Notes under the pieces: model-generated | The model's input: the letters and a program-made list of their open reading frames with translations, nothing else | Databases searched by the model: none | What the model was told of the DNA's origin: nothing | In this document: in pieces, positions 1 to 4,694 of the stretch | Position numbering within the stretch: the first letter of the stretch is position 1 | How the letters are laid out: each line of letters starts with the position of its first letter | Made by a program: the position numbers and the translations under genes | Source: Bacteroidales bacterium | GTDB lineage: Bacteria; Bacteroidota; Bacteroidia; Bacteroidales; UBA4181 | Length of the DNA stretch: 5,556 nucleotides | Assembly: GCA_031260845.1 (NCBI GenBank) | Contig: JAISKR010000313.1 | Location: 1 to 5,556 of the forward strand | Direction: 5' to 3'

Positions 1-399
1 CTCGGCAGGCGTTTCGCCAAAGGTAAATTTGAGCCGCGTCGGGGCGTCACAAGCCATTGTGGGCTGCATCAACTCAAAATCACAACTGAAATAACCGGTG
101 ATATGGGTTCCGAAATCAACGATGACGCCTGATTGCTCAATGGCAGAATGGGCAGAGTAAGTGCTGATATCCGCCACGTCAACCATTTCCCAACCTGGAA
201 AAGCCGCGGGATTGGGTTGCAGTTTTACCACACGCAGGGGATGAACGGGCGTTTCAACCAATACCGGTTTGCATTCTTCCGCTTTTTGCAGCCATTTTGC
301 CCGTTGAGCAGCGCTGAAAACGTCGTTCTGAGCCGATAAGCAGGTTCCAATGGCGGCTACTAAACCTGTTATGATGATTTTACTGATTTTGAGTGACAT
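1..399 (-). CDS. Secreted alpha-L-rhamnosidase-like (GH78-type) protein, N-terminal part only
   Basis: The reading frame opens with ATG at 399 and stays open for 133 codons to the left edge, so only the N-terminus is visible. Residues 1-23 look like a signal peptide: basic start, hydrophobic core IIITGLVAAIG, probable signal peptidase I cleavage after LSA, just before QND. The mature part has FSAAQRAKWLQKAEECKPVL, then VIVDFGTHITGYFSCDFE and DAPTRLKFTFGETPAE near the edge. From memory this pattern (DFG.H.TGY followed by DAP.R.KFTFGE.PAE) matches the N-terminal beta-sandwich region of Bacteroidales proteins annotated as alpha-L-rhamnosidase or sugar hydrolase. The catalytic (alpha/alpha)6 barrel would lie outside the window, so enzyme activity cannot be judged. 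An exported glycan-degrading enzyme is the inference. It has its own promoter and no Shine-Dalgarno. A non-catalytic carbohydrate-binding protein remains possible. Confidence 0.62.
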   Translation of the reverse strand, partial: MSLKISKIIITGLVAAIGTCLSAQNDVFSAAQRAKWLQKAEECKPVLVETPVHPLRVVKLQPNPAAFPGWEMVDVADISTYSAHSAIEQSGVIVDFGTHITGYFSCDFELMQPTMACDAPTRLKFTFGETPAE

Positions 400-438
400 A
401 TATCCATTTAGAAATTGGTTCGATTGAAATAATCAGCA

Positions 439-469
439 CAAAAATAGGGAATAATTCGTTTCAAAACAA
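439..469 (-). promoter_or_regulatory. Bacteroidota-type promoter for the rhamnosidase-like gene
   Basis: Read on the minus strand, TATTTTTG (446 to 439) matches the -7 consensus TAnnTTTG exactly. TTG (469 to 467) lies 20 nt upstream as the -33 element, within the usual 19-21 nt spacing. Transcription would begin near 433, leaving a leader of about 33 nt before the ATG at 399. Confidence 0.6.
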
Positions 470-539
470 TTTTTTGCTGCATTTTTACGAAAATAGACGT
501 TTTCGCCAATTCACCGCTTATATGTTACTGAGGTTTAGG

Positions 540-567
540 GTAACACGTTTTTCCAAAATCGTGTTAC
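540..567. repeat. 28-bp palindrome, copy 1
   Basis: The arms GTAACACG (540-547) and CGTGTTAC (560-567) are perfect inverted repeats. Inside them, a T/T mismatch is followed by TTTT pairing with AAAA around a central CC. The dyad is therefore nearly complete over 28 bp. It could be a dimeric regulator's operator or a hairpin. No T-run follows on either strand, so it is not a standard intrinsic terminator. Its centre is about 120 bp upstream of the predicted start of the rhamnosidase-like transcript. Confidence 0.7.
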
Positions 568-603
568 GTATTAATTATATGCCTGATATTGAGAATATTG
601 TGC

Positions 604-631
604 GTAACACGTTTTTCTAAAATCGTATTAC
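604..631. repeat. 28-bp palindrome, copy 2
   Basis: This is a second copy of the 540-567 palindrome in the same orientation: GTAACACG (604-611), TTTTTCTAAAAT core, CGTATTAC (624-631). It differs from copy 1 at two positions: one central base, and one arm base that breaks a single pair. Centre-to-centre distance to copy 1 is 64 bp, about six helical turns. Its edge lies 7 bp beyond the stop codon of the last gene of the sigma cassette. Confidence 0.68.
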
Positions 632-638
632 TACTATT

Positions 639-959
639 TTATTCCGTCGTTGCCACGGCAAAACCGGTCAATCCCAATATGGCGACGCCGCCTAAATAGG
701 TTGCTACGGAAGCCGCAGAGGGGATTTGCAACTGACTGACGGCTGAAACCAATGCGTACAGATGCTCTATGATAGGCATGACGCCCTGTATGGCGAAAGT
801 GAGGGCAAATCCGGCAAACACGCACAGCAGCATCACTGCCTGCGGTAGCATGGACTTTCGCTGCGGCAGCCGCCGGGCTACGTTGCGGGAAAACCCTTCG
901 TCGGGGAAATCCGCCCGCTGCGATTCAAACCATTTCTTCCATTCCTGTTCACTTGTCAT
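639..959 (-). CDS. Small two-helix membrane protein, DUF5056-like, candidate anti-sigma factor
   Basis: This 106-residue protein has a soluble N-terminus (1-37) with a charged stretch and DEGFSRNVARRLP at 20-32, then two hydrophobic segments at about 39-60 and 82-103. The (E/D)xGFSrxVxxxLP motif followed by two membrane helices is what I recall of the Bacteroidales DUF5056 family, usually found directly after an ECF sigma gene. Its start codon lies inside the end of the sigma gene (11-nt overlap ATGACAAGTGA), so the two are probably translationally coupled. By position and topology it may hold the sigma factor at the inner membrane. It has no recognisable zinc-binding HxxxCxxC anti-sigma motif, so that role is inferred from context only. 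Confidence 0.8.
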   Translation of the reverse strand: MTSEQEWKKWFESQRADFPDEGFSRNVARRLPQRKSMLPQAVMLLCVFAGFALTFAIQGVMPIIEHLYALVSAVSQLQIPSAASVATYLGGVAILGLTGFAVATTE

Positions 960-1479
960 ATCCTGAATTTTTAAAATAAACCGACAATTTTTCCTTACCT
1001 CTGAAAAGATGCGACTTCACGGTGCCTGCGGGGCAATTCATGATTTTCGATATTTTGTCCACCGGCAGGTCTTCCATGTAGAAAAGCAACATGGCAGTCC
1101 GTTCGTCATCTTTGAGCACTTTTAACGCCACTGCAAAATCCATGCTAAAATCGCTGTTCAACGAACCGACAGGTATTTGTTCGCCGACTGCATCCAGCGA
1201 AACGGACTGTTTTTTGCTTCGCTCGTGGTCGTAGAACACGTTGTAGGCGATGCGGTAGAGCCATGTGGAAAACTTTGCCGCCGCACGAAACGATGAAATG
1301 CTCAGCCATGCCTTGACGAAAGCGTCTTGCGCAAGGTCTTTGCTCAGTTCCTCGTCGCCGCCCGTTAGGTGAAAAAAGAAACGCCGCACGGGCGACTGGT
1401 ACGCCTCAACCAAGCGGCTGAAAGCGTTCCTGTCGCCCAATAACGCGGCACGCGACACCCATATCGCATCATTTGGCAT
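949..1479 (-). CDS. ECF-type RNA polymerase sigma-70 factor
   Basis: The 176-residue length is typical of extracytoplasmic-function sigma factors. Region 2 spans about residues 16-88, with DLAQDAFVKAW (48-58, core RNA polymerase binding) and FSTWLYRIAYNVFYDHER (70-87, -10 recognition and melting). A variable linker covers 89-114. Region 4 spans about 115-168, with DERTAMLLFYMEDLPVDKIS and the helix-turn-helix NCPAGTVKSHLFRGKEKL (148-165) that reads the -35 element. There is no region 1 or 3, as expected for the ECF group. The gene overlaps its upstream neighbour by 11 nt and its downstream neighbour by 11 nt, so it is the middle gene of a tight cassette with two small membrane proteins. This suggests control by an envelope or membrane signal; the signal itself is not visible. 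Confidence 0.95.
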   Translation of the reverse strand: MPNDAIWVSRAALLGDRNAFSRLVEAYQSPVRRFFFHLTGGDEELSKDLAQDAFVKAWLSISSFRAAAKFSTWLYRIAYNVFYDHERSKKQSVSLDAVGEQIPVGSLNSDFSMDFAVALKVLKDDERTAMLLFYMEDLPVDKISKIMNCPAGTVKSHLFRGKEKLSVYFKNSGYDK

Positions 1480-1888
1480 CTTCCTTCTGCGCTTGTTTCT
1501 TCCCGATGAAATAGATAATCAGGTAAGCGATTCCGATAAGAAACGGAATAACGCCCAATCCGGCTGCCGCTTTTGCGCCACCAACAGCATCTTGACCACC
1601 TGTATGAGCTGCTGTTTGAGCCGTGAGCAGAAAAAACAATGCAATACCTACCCCAACGGCAATCAAAATAATGCCGGTGTGTAACTGTTTGGAAATGTTC
1701 GGTTTTGCCGACTCAACCGGCGCAAAAAGATTCGCAGGCAATTCCTGCCCTTTTTCAATCGCTTTGGCATACAACTCTGCCTGTAACTGATTTCGTTTGT
1801 TTTTCGCGTTGGTGCTAATCCAAACAATGGTAATAACAAATACCAACGGCATAAAAAAGATTCCTAAAATTGCTAAAACTGGTTCCAT
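1469..1888 (-). CDS. Small three-helix membrane protein, DUF6249-like
   Basis: I place the start at 1888 (MEPVLAILGIFFMPLVFV), giving 139 residues. The frame is open further upstream to 2047, but that extension is AT-rich, Lys/Phe/Asn-rich and would overlap the divergent promoters. Predicted membrane helices are about 4-25, 70-90 and 109-128. Between the first two lies a cytoplasmic-looking stretch with AKAIEKGQELPANLF (41-55). The 'lipid helix, K-rich, A..KGQ.LP..F' pattern fits Bacteroidales DUF6249 proteins that precede ECF sigma genes. The C-terminus is basic (KKQAQKEDAK). Its stop overlaps the sigma start as ATGCCAAATGA. It is the first gene of the cassette; its biochemical role is unknown, and sensing or sequestration of the sigma factor would be a guess. 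Confidence 0.82.
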   Translation of the reverse strand: MEPVLAILGIFFMPLVFVITIVWISTNAKNKRNQLQAELYAKAIEKGQELPANLFAPVESAKPNISKQLHTGIILIAVGVGIALFFLLTAQTAAHTGGQDAVGGAKAAAGLGVIPFLIGIAYLIIYFIGKKQAQKEDAK

Positions 1889-1963
1889 GATTTTAATTTT
1901 TAAATAAGTGAATAAATATGTTTTAAATTTCCCATTAGACGTAATCAAGGATGCTTTTGGTTG

Positions 1964-1995
1964 CAAAAAAAGAAAATATTTTTGATTTATTTCAA
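1964..1995 (-). promoter_or_regulatory. Possible promoter of the sigma cassette
   Basis: On the minus strand, TTG (1995 to 1993) is followed after 21 nt by TTTTTTTG (1971 to 1964), which matches TAnnTTTG except for the A. It would give a leader of roughly 65-70 nt before the ATG at 1888. It is weakened by the long T-run, which matches such a motif easily. Confidence 0.35.
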
Positions 1996-2013
1996 TTTTA
2001 TTTTTTAAATTTG
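1981..2013 (+). promoter_or_regulatory. Bacteroidota-type promoter for the small ORF at 2024
   Basis: TTTG (1981-1984) and TAAATTTG (2006-2013, an exact TAnnTTTG match) are separated by 21 nt. The expected transcription start is near 2019, only a few bases before the ATG at 2024, so the mRNA would be almost leaderless. It faces, and is interleaved with, the possible minus-strand promoter of the sigma cassette. Confidence 0.6.
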
Positions 2014-2023
2014 CAAAAAAAAT

Positions 2024-2215
2024 ATGCCAACAGTAGCATTGAACCATATATTAAAGGAAGTGGATGCAGTTCATGGGCGATTGGAAGTTCTGTCGTATGC
2101 CGGTGCATTTAACGATATAAAGGAAGGTGATTATGCCGATTTTGTTGCCGAACTGAAAAAAACGAGGAAAAACATTTTTGAGCGACAGATTTTTCTATTG
2201 ATAGGTATCCCCTGA
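2024..2215 (+). CDS. Small orphan protein of unknown function, 3' end inside a repeat
   Basis: This 63-residue ORF is not a shadow of any other gene and sits behind a good promoter. Residues 1-55 (starting MPTVALNHILKEVDAVHGRL, then YAGAFNDIKEGDYADFVAEL, then KKTRKNIFERQ) look like a compact, charged, mostly helical cytoplasmic protein without membrane segment or signal peptide. I do not recognise the family. The last residues (FLLIGIP) are encoded by the left arm of the 2192-2260 inverted repeat, and the TGA stop (2213-2215) is in the loop of its first hairpin, so the original C-terminus may have been replaced. The alternative is a decaying fragment of a larger gene. Function unknown; coding status is moderately likely because of the promoter and protein-like composition. 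Confidence 0.5.
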   Translation: MPTVALNHILKEVDAVHGRLEVLSYAGAFNDIKEGDYADFVAELKKTRKNIFERQIFLLIGIP

Positions 2216-2260
2216 CGGGGAATATCCGATTGTCCGTTAGGACATTCATATCAATAGAAA
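2192..2260. repeat. Cloverleaf-like inverted repeat with two inner hairpins
   Basis: The outer arms TTTCTATTGATA (2192-2203) and TATCAATAGAAA (2249-2260) pair perfectly over 12 bp. They enclose two small hairpins: TCCCC-TGAC-GGGGA (2208-2221) and TGTCC-GTTA-GGACA (2231-2244). The latter can extend by GA/TC beyond a T/T mismatch. The structure looks like the multi-hairpin intergenic repeats I recall from Bacteroidales genomes, comparable to REP/MITE-type elements. It is not a tRNA. It overlaps the end of the preceding small ORF. Confidence 0.75.
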
Positions 2261-2285
2261 TGATACGAACAACCCCAAATTAAAT

Positions 2286-2298
2286 TGCCCGTAGGGCA
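2286..2298. repeat. Third hairpin of the same repeat type
   Basis: TGCCC-GTA-GGGCA is a perfect 5-bp stem with a 3-nt loop, 25 bp beyond the cloverleaf element. Its style (GC stem, loop starting GT) resembles the TGTCC-GTTA-GGACA hairpin, suggesting that both belong to one composite repeat covering 2192-2298. Confidence 0.55.
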
Positions 2299-2373
2299 TT
2301 CACCCATACTTCGATGACCATGGCATTTTATTTTTTATTTACCACAAAAGTACGATATTTTTTGTTTTCAGTG

Positions 2374-2381
2374 TATATTTG
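2374..2381 (+). promoter_or_regulatory. Likely -7 promoter element for hisA
   Basis: TATATTTG matches TAnnTTTG exactly and lies 14 nt before the first ATG (2396). No TTG or TTTG is found at the correct distance for a -33 box; the TTTG at 2361-2364 is only 9 nt upstream. This is therefore a partial promoter call. Confidence 0.45.
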
Positions 2382-2395
2382 CACCGATTTATTTA

Positions 2396-3124
2396 ATGAA
2401 AAACATGATTGAAATCATTCCAGCCATCGACCTGATTGGGGGCAAATGTGTCCGCTTGTCGCAAGGCGACTACGACCGGAAGACGGTTTACAGCGAAAAT
2501 CCGGTAGAAGTAGCCCTTGGTTTTGCCGATGCGGGCATCCGCCGGTTGCATTTGGTCGATTTGGACGGCGCCAAGGCGCAACACATTGTCAATTACGAGG
2601 TATTGCATGATATTTCCGTCAAAACGCCGTTGGTCATCGACTTTGGCGGCGGGCTGAAAACTGACGACGACCTTCGCATCGCCTTTGAAAACGGTGCGAG
2701 CATGGTGACGGGCGGCAGCATTGCCGTGAAATCCCCCGACGTTTTCCTGCAATGGATTGAACGCTACGGCGCGGATAAAATCATTCTCGGCGCCGACGTG
2801 AAAAACGGCAGCATAGCAGTGAGCGGATGGACAGAAACCGCCGCGCAGGAACCGGTACCTTTCATCGAAGGCTACCGCGCCAAAGGCATCACGCAGGTCA
2901 TCTGCACCGACGTAAGCCGCGACGGCATGATGCAGGGACCCGCCACCGCGCTCTACAAGGAACTGCTGGAAAAATTTGCCGGTCTGTACCTCATTGCCAG
3001 CGGCGGGGTGAGCAGTATGGATGATATTTTTGCGCTTCACCAAGCGGGAATACCTGCCGTAATCACCGGAAAAGCCATTTACGAAGGGAAAATCACGTTG
3101 CAGGACTTGGCAAAAATCAACTAA
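2396..3124 (+). CDS. hisA: Phosphoribosylformimino-5-aminoimidazole carboxamide ribotide isomerase (HisA)
   Basis: HisA catalyses the fourth step of histidine biosynthesis, the Amadori isomerisation of ProFAR to PRFAR, in the cytoplasm. The 242-residue (beta/alpha)8 barrel is full length. Diagnostic parts are IIPAIDLIGGKCVRLSQGDY with the catalytic Asp12, the phosphate loop DFGGGLK (82-88), TGGSIAVK (106-113), LGADVKNG with the second catalytic Asp134, CTDVSRDGMMQGP (170-182) with the conserved Thr171, and the second phosphate site ASGGVSS (201-207). The family usually begins right at MIEIIPAID, so ATG 2405 (Met4) is as plausible as ATG 2396; neither has a Shine-Dalgarno. No other his gene lies within reach: the upstream neighbour is a repeat and the downstream one is an rRNA modification gene. 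It is probably monocistronic or the end of a dispersed pathway. Confidence 0.97.
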   Translation: MKNMIEIIPAIDLIGGKCVRLSQGDYDRKTVYSENPVEVALGFADAGIRRLHLVDLDGAKAQHIVNYEVLHDISVKTPLVIDFGGGLKTDDDLRIAFENGASMVTGGSIAVKSPDVFLQWIERYGADKIILGADVKNGSIAVSGWTETAAQEPVPFIEGYRAKGITQVICTDVSRDGMMQGPATALYKELLEKFAGLYLIASGGVSSMDDIFALHQAGIPAVITGKAIYEGKITLQDLAKIN

Positions 3125-3130
3125 AATCAT

Positions 3131-3162
3131 AAAAAAAAACGCTTTCGCGAAACTTTTTTTTT
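3131..3162 (+). terminator. Possible weak terminator after hisA
   Basis: A run of A (3131-3139) and a run of T (3154-3162) flank a short centre containing TTTCGCGAAA (3143-3152). The A/T stem is interrupted by mismatches around the small GC centre, so the structure is weak. Its position just after the hisA stop and its T-run are the main support. The symmetry means it could act on either strand. Confidence 0.4.
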
Positions 3163-3230
3163 CGACAGACGTATATAATTAAAAATAAAAGATGTATTTT
3201 TGCAAAAAATTTTCAAAAGATGCTTATTAC

Positions 3231-3253
3231 GCAAAATTTGGTATAGATTTTGC
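3231..3253. repeat. Inverted repeat in the AT-rich leader region of the pseudouridine synthase gene
   Basis: GCAAAAT (3231-3237) and ATTTTGC (3247-3253) form a perfect 7-bp inverted repeat with a 9-nt gap. It overlaps the TTTG (3249-3252) proposed as the -33 element of the next gene, so it could be an operator, but in such AT-rich DNA it may be chance. The rest of 3163-3331 holds nothing else I can support except the promoter. Confidence 0.3.
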
Positions 3254-3278
3254 AATATAAATTTTAAACGTACTTTGG
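3249..3278 (+). promoter_or_regulatory. Probable promoter of the pseudouridine synthase gene
   Basis: TTTG (3249-3252) is followed after 18 nt by TACTTTGG (3271-3278), one mismatch from TAnnTTTG. The -7 element sits inside the small palindrome GTAC-TTTG-GTAC (3270-3281). The leader would be about 48 nt. Another TATTTTTG at 3195-3202 matches the -7 box perfectly but lacks a -33 partner. Confidence 0.4.
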
Positions 3279-3331
3279 TACAAAATTTTAACTTAAATTA
3301 ATATTTTAAAAAATCAGTTTAATAACAATTT

Positions 3332-4534
3332 ATGAACAACGGAAACGAATGGAAGCGTGTTACCGGATCGAGAACGCCTTCTAATTCAACGCAGCATGGG
3401 AATGAGCGATATACCCGTGAGGGAAGAGATGGCTCACGAAGTAATTACAATGGTGGTAGCAGAGAGCGTTATCCTGCACATAATCCGCCGCCGTCGCATG
3501 GTCAGTCCGGCTATAACCAGCCTTCCCATAACTATGGGAATCGTATGGAAGACAAGGATTACAACTACGAAAGGGGTAATGACAGCGGTTATGATTCGGG
3601 TTACATTGACCTGAACAGTGCGGTGGACTCTGTACCGGGCAAGACAAAGCGTAAACGCATTGTCAAAGACGCAGGCGCGAATGCCGGCGCGAGTGTGCAA
3701 GACAGACCTTACAAAAAGGTGGATTTGCAGCGCAGACCGAAAAGACCGTTGCCGCCGCCTGCGCCCAAAAAAATCAAACCGGTGGCGCCCGAATATCCGG
3801 ATGTGGTTTTTGACAAACCTGTCCGATTGAACCGGTATATCTCGAATACCGGATTGTGTTCGCGCCGCGAAGCCGACGAATACATTAAACAGGGATTCAT
3901 CAAGGTGAACGGTGATGTAGTAATCGAAATGGGTACGAAAGTAAACCCGACGGATGACGTCAGTTTCAAAGATAAATCGCTGAACAACCAGCGCAAAATC
4001 TATCTATTGCTCAACAAGCCCAAGGGATTTGTCACTTCAATGGCTGACCCCAACTGCAAGAAAATAGTGATGGATTTGGTTCGCAGCGCTTGCAGAGAGC
4101 GTATTTATCCCGTAGGTCGCTTGGATAAAATGACCACCGGCGTGCTTTTATTCACCAATGATGGCGATTTGTCGCTCAAATTGACACACCCGTCTAACCG
4201 GATGCGCAAGGTATATCAGGTGATGCTTGATAAAGACCTGCCCGAGGCGGATATGGAAAAATTGTCGCAAGGCATTGATTTGGAAGATGGTCCTGTCGCT
4301 TTTGATTCAATCGCATACGCCGACTACGAAAATCATAATCAGGTGGGCGTTGAAATTCATTCGGGCAAAAATCGCATTGTTCGCCGTATGTTCGAAGCAG
4401 CCGGTTACAAGGTCATTAAATTAGACCGCGTTTACTTTGCCGGCTTAACCCGCAAAGGCTTGAAACGCGGCAAATGGCGTTTTCTTACCCCCGAAGAGGT
4501 GGCGTTTCTGAAAATGATGCCGTCGGCACAATAA
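3332..4534 (+). CDS. rluB: RsuA/RluB-family rRNA pseudouridine synthase with long disordered N-terminus
   Basis: The enzyme converts a specific uridine in rRNA to pseudouridine; RluB in E. coli modifies 23S U2605. The protein has 400 residues. Residues 1-100 are low-complexity, rich in Gly, Asn, Ser, Tyr and Arg. Residues 101-160 are basic and Pro-rich (KTKRKR, RRPKRPLPPPAPKKIKP). An S4 RNA-binding domain follows at about 163-210 (VRLNRYISNTGLCSRREADE). The catalytic domain covers 221-395: YLLLNKPKG (224-232), YPVGRLDKMTTGVLLFTNDG (259-278) with nucleophile Asp265, KLTHPSNRMRKVYQV, and the RluB/RsuA signature GKNRIVRRMFEAAGYKVIKL (345-364). The ATG at 3332 is supported by the promoter upstream and by similar extended N-termini in Bacteroidales homologues. 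Assignment to RluB rather than another RsuA-family member is inferred, because Bacteroidales often have one such protein. It is monocistronic and ends before a strong terminator. Confidence 0.93.
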   Translation: MNNGNEWKRVTGSRTPSNSTQHGNERYTREGRDGSRSNYNGGSRERYPAHNPPPSHGQSGYNQPSHNYGNRMEDKDYNYERGNDSGYDSGYIDLNSAVDSVPGKTKRKRIVKDAGANAGASVQDRPYKKVDLQRRPKRPLPPPAPKKIKPVAPEYPDVVFDKPVRLNRYISNTGLCSRREADEYIKQGFIKVNGDVVIEMGTKVNPTDDVSFKDKSLNNQRKIYLLLNKPKGFVTSMADPNCKKIVMDLVRSACRERIYPVGRLDKMTTGVLLFTNDGDLSLKLTHPSNRMRKVYQVMLDKDLPEADMEKLSQGIDLEDGPVAFDSIAYADYENHNQVGVEIHSGKNRIVRRMFEAAGYKVIKLDRVYFAGLTRKGLKRGKWRFLTPEEVAFLKMMPSAQ

Positions 4535-4545
4535 TATAATGAATG

Positions 4546-4581
4546 AAAAGGGCTGTCACAAATGAGATGACAGCCTTTTTT
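4546..4581 (+). terminator. Strong intrinsic terminator after the pseudouridine synthase gene
   Basis: GGCTGTCA (4551-4558) and TGACAGCC (4568-4575) form a perfect 8-bp stem with a 9-nt loop, followed by TTTTTT and preceded by AAAA. Because of the flanking A-run it may also stop transcripts arriving on the minus strand from the convergent membrane-protein gene. Confidence 0.9.
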
Positions 4582-4611
4582 ATTTCTTACGAAAAATATT
4601 GATTAAAGTTC

Positions 4612-4653
4612 AACCTACGAAATGTTCGTAACTCTACGAAAGTTTCGTAGGTT
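4612..4653. repeat. Nested long hairpin built of TACGAA/TTCGTA units
   Basis: AACCTACGAAA (4612-4622) pairs perfectly with TTTCGTAGGTT (4643-4653). After a TG/AG internal mismatch, TTCGTA (4625-4630) pairs with TACGAA (4635-4640) around the loop ACTC. The whole 42-bp unit is thus one long hairpin with 17 base pairs. No T-run follows on either strand, so it is not a typical terminator. It lies 42 bp beyond the stop of the minus-strand membrane protein, in its 3' region. It resembles palindromic intergenic repeats of Bacteroidales. Confidence 0.7.
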
Positions 4654-4694
4654 TCTCTTAAACGTTGTCTGAAACACTACAGTAAAATACCTTC

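Noticed and set aside
488..505. Short inverted repeat CGAAAA-N6-TTTTCG
   Set aside because: Only 6 bp, in AT-rich DNA just upstream of the promoter; it cannot be distinguished from chance.
393..620. 75-codon plus-strand frame in the intergenic region
   Set aside because: It overlaps the promoter at 439-469 and both half-sites of the first palindrome, and its translation (Phe/Arg/Asn-rich) looks random.
540..631. Intrinsic terminator of the sigma cassette
   Set aside because: Neither palindrome has a T-run in the minus-strand direction, and duplication of a terminator in direct orientation is not expected.
1889..2047. N-terminal extension of the DUF6249-like gene up to an ATG at 2047
   Set aside because: The extension is low-complexity AT-rich sequence, overlaps both divergent promoters and the start of the opposite gene; ATG 1888 matches the family start.
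2192..2260. tRNA-like or other structured RNA gene
   Set aside because: The cloverleaf shape has only two 5-bp inner stems, no T-arm GTTC motif, no anticodon arm layout and no CCA end; an AT-rich outer stem fits a DNA repeat better.
2345..2352. Minus-strand -7 box TACTTTTG facing the repeat
   Set aside because: The motif matches well, but no -33 TTG is present at 19-21 nt and no minus-strand gene lies downstream before the convergent small ORF.
2393..3130. 245-codon open frame on the minus strand across hisA
   Set aside because: It is the mirror of the hisA coding frame; its translation has no family features and hisA itself is unmistakable.
3357..4000. Several open frames on both strands within the 5' half of the pseudouridine synthase gene
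   Set aside because: They arise from the repetitive Gly/Arg/Asn codons of the real gene and give compositionally biased, family-less translations.
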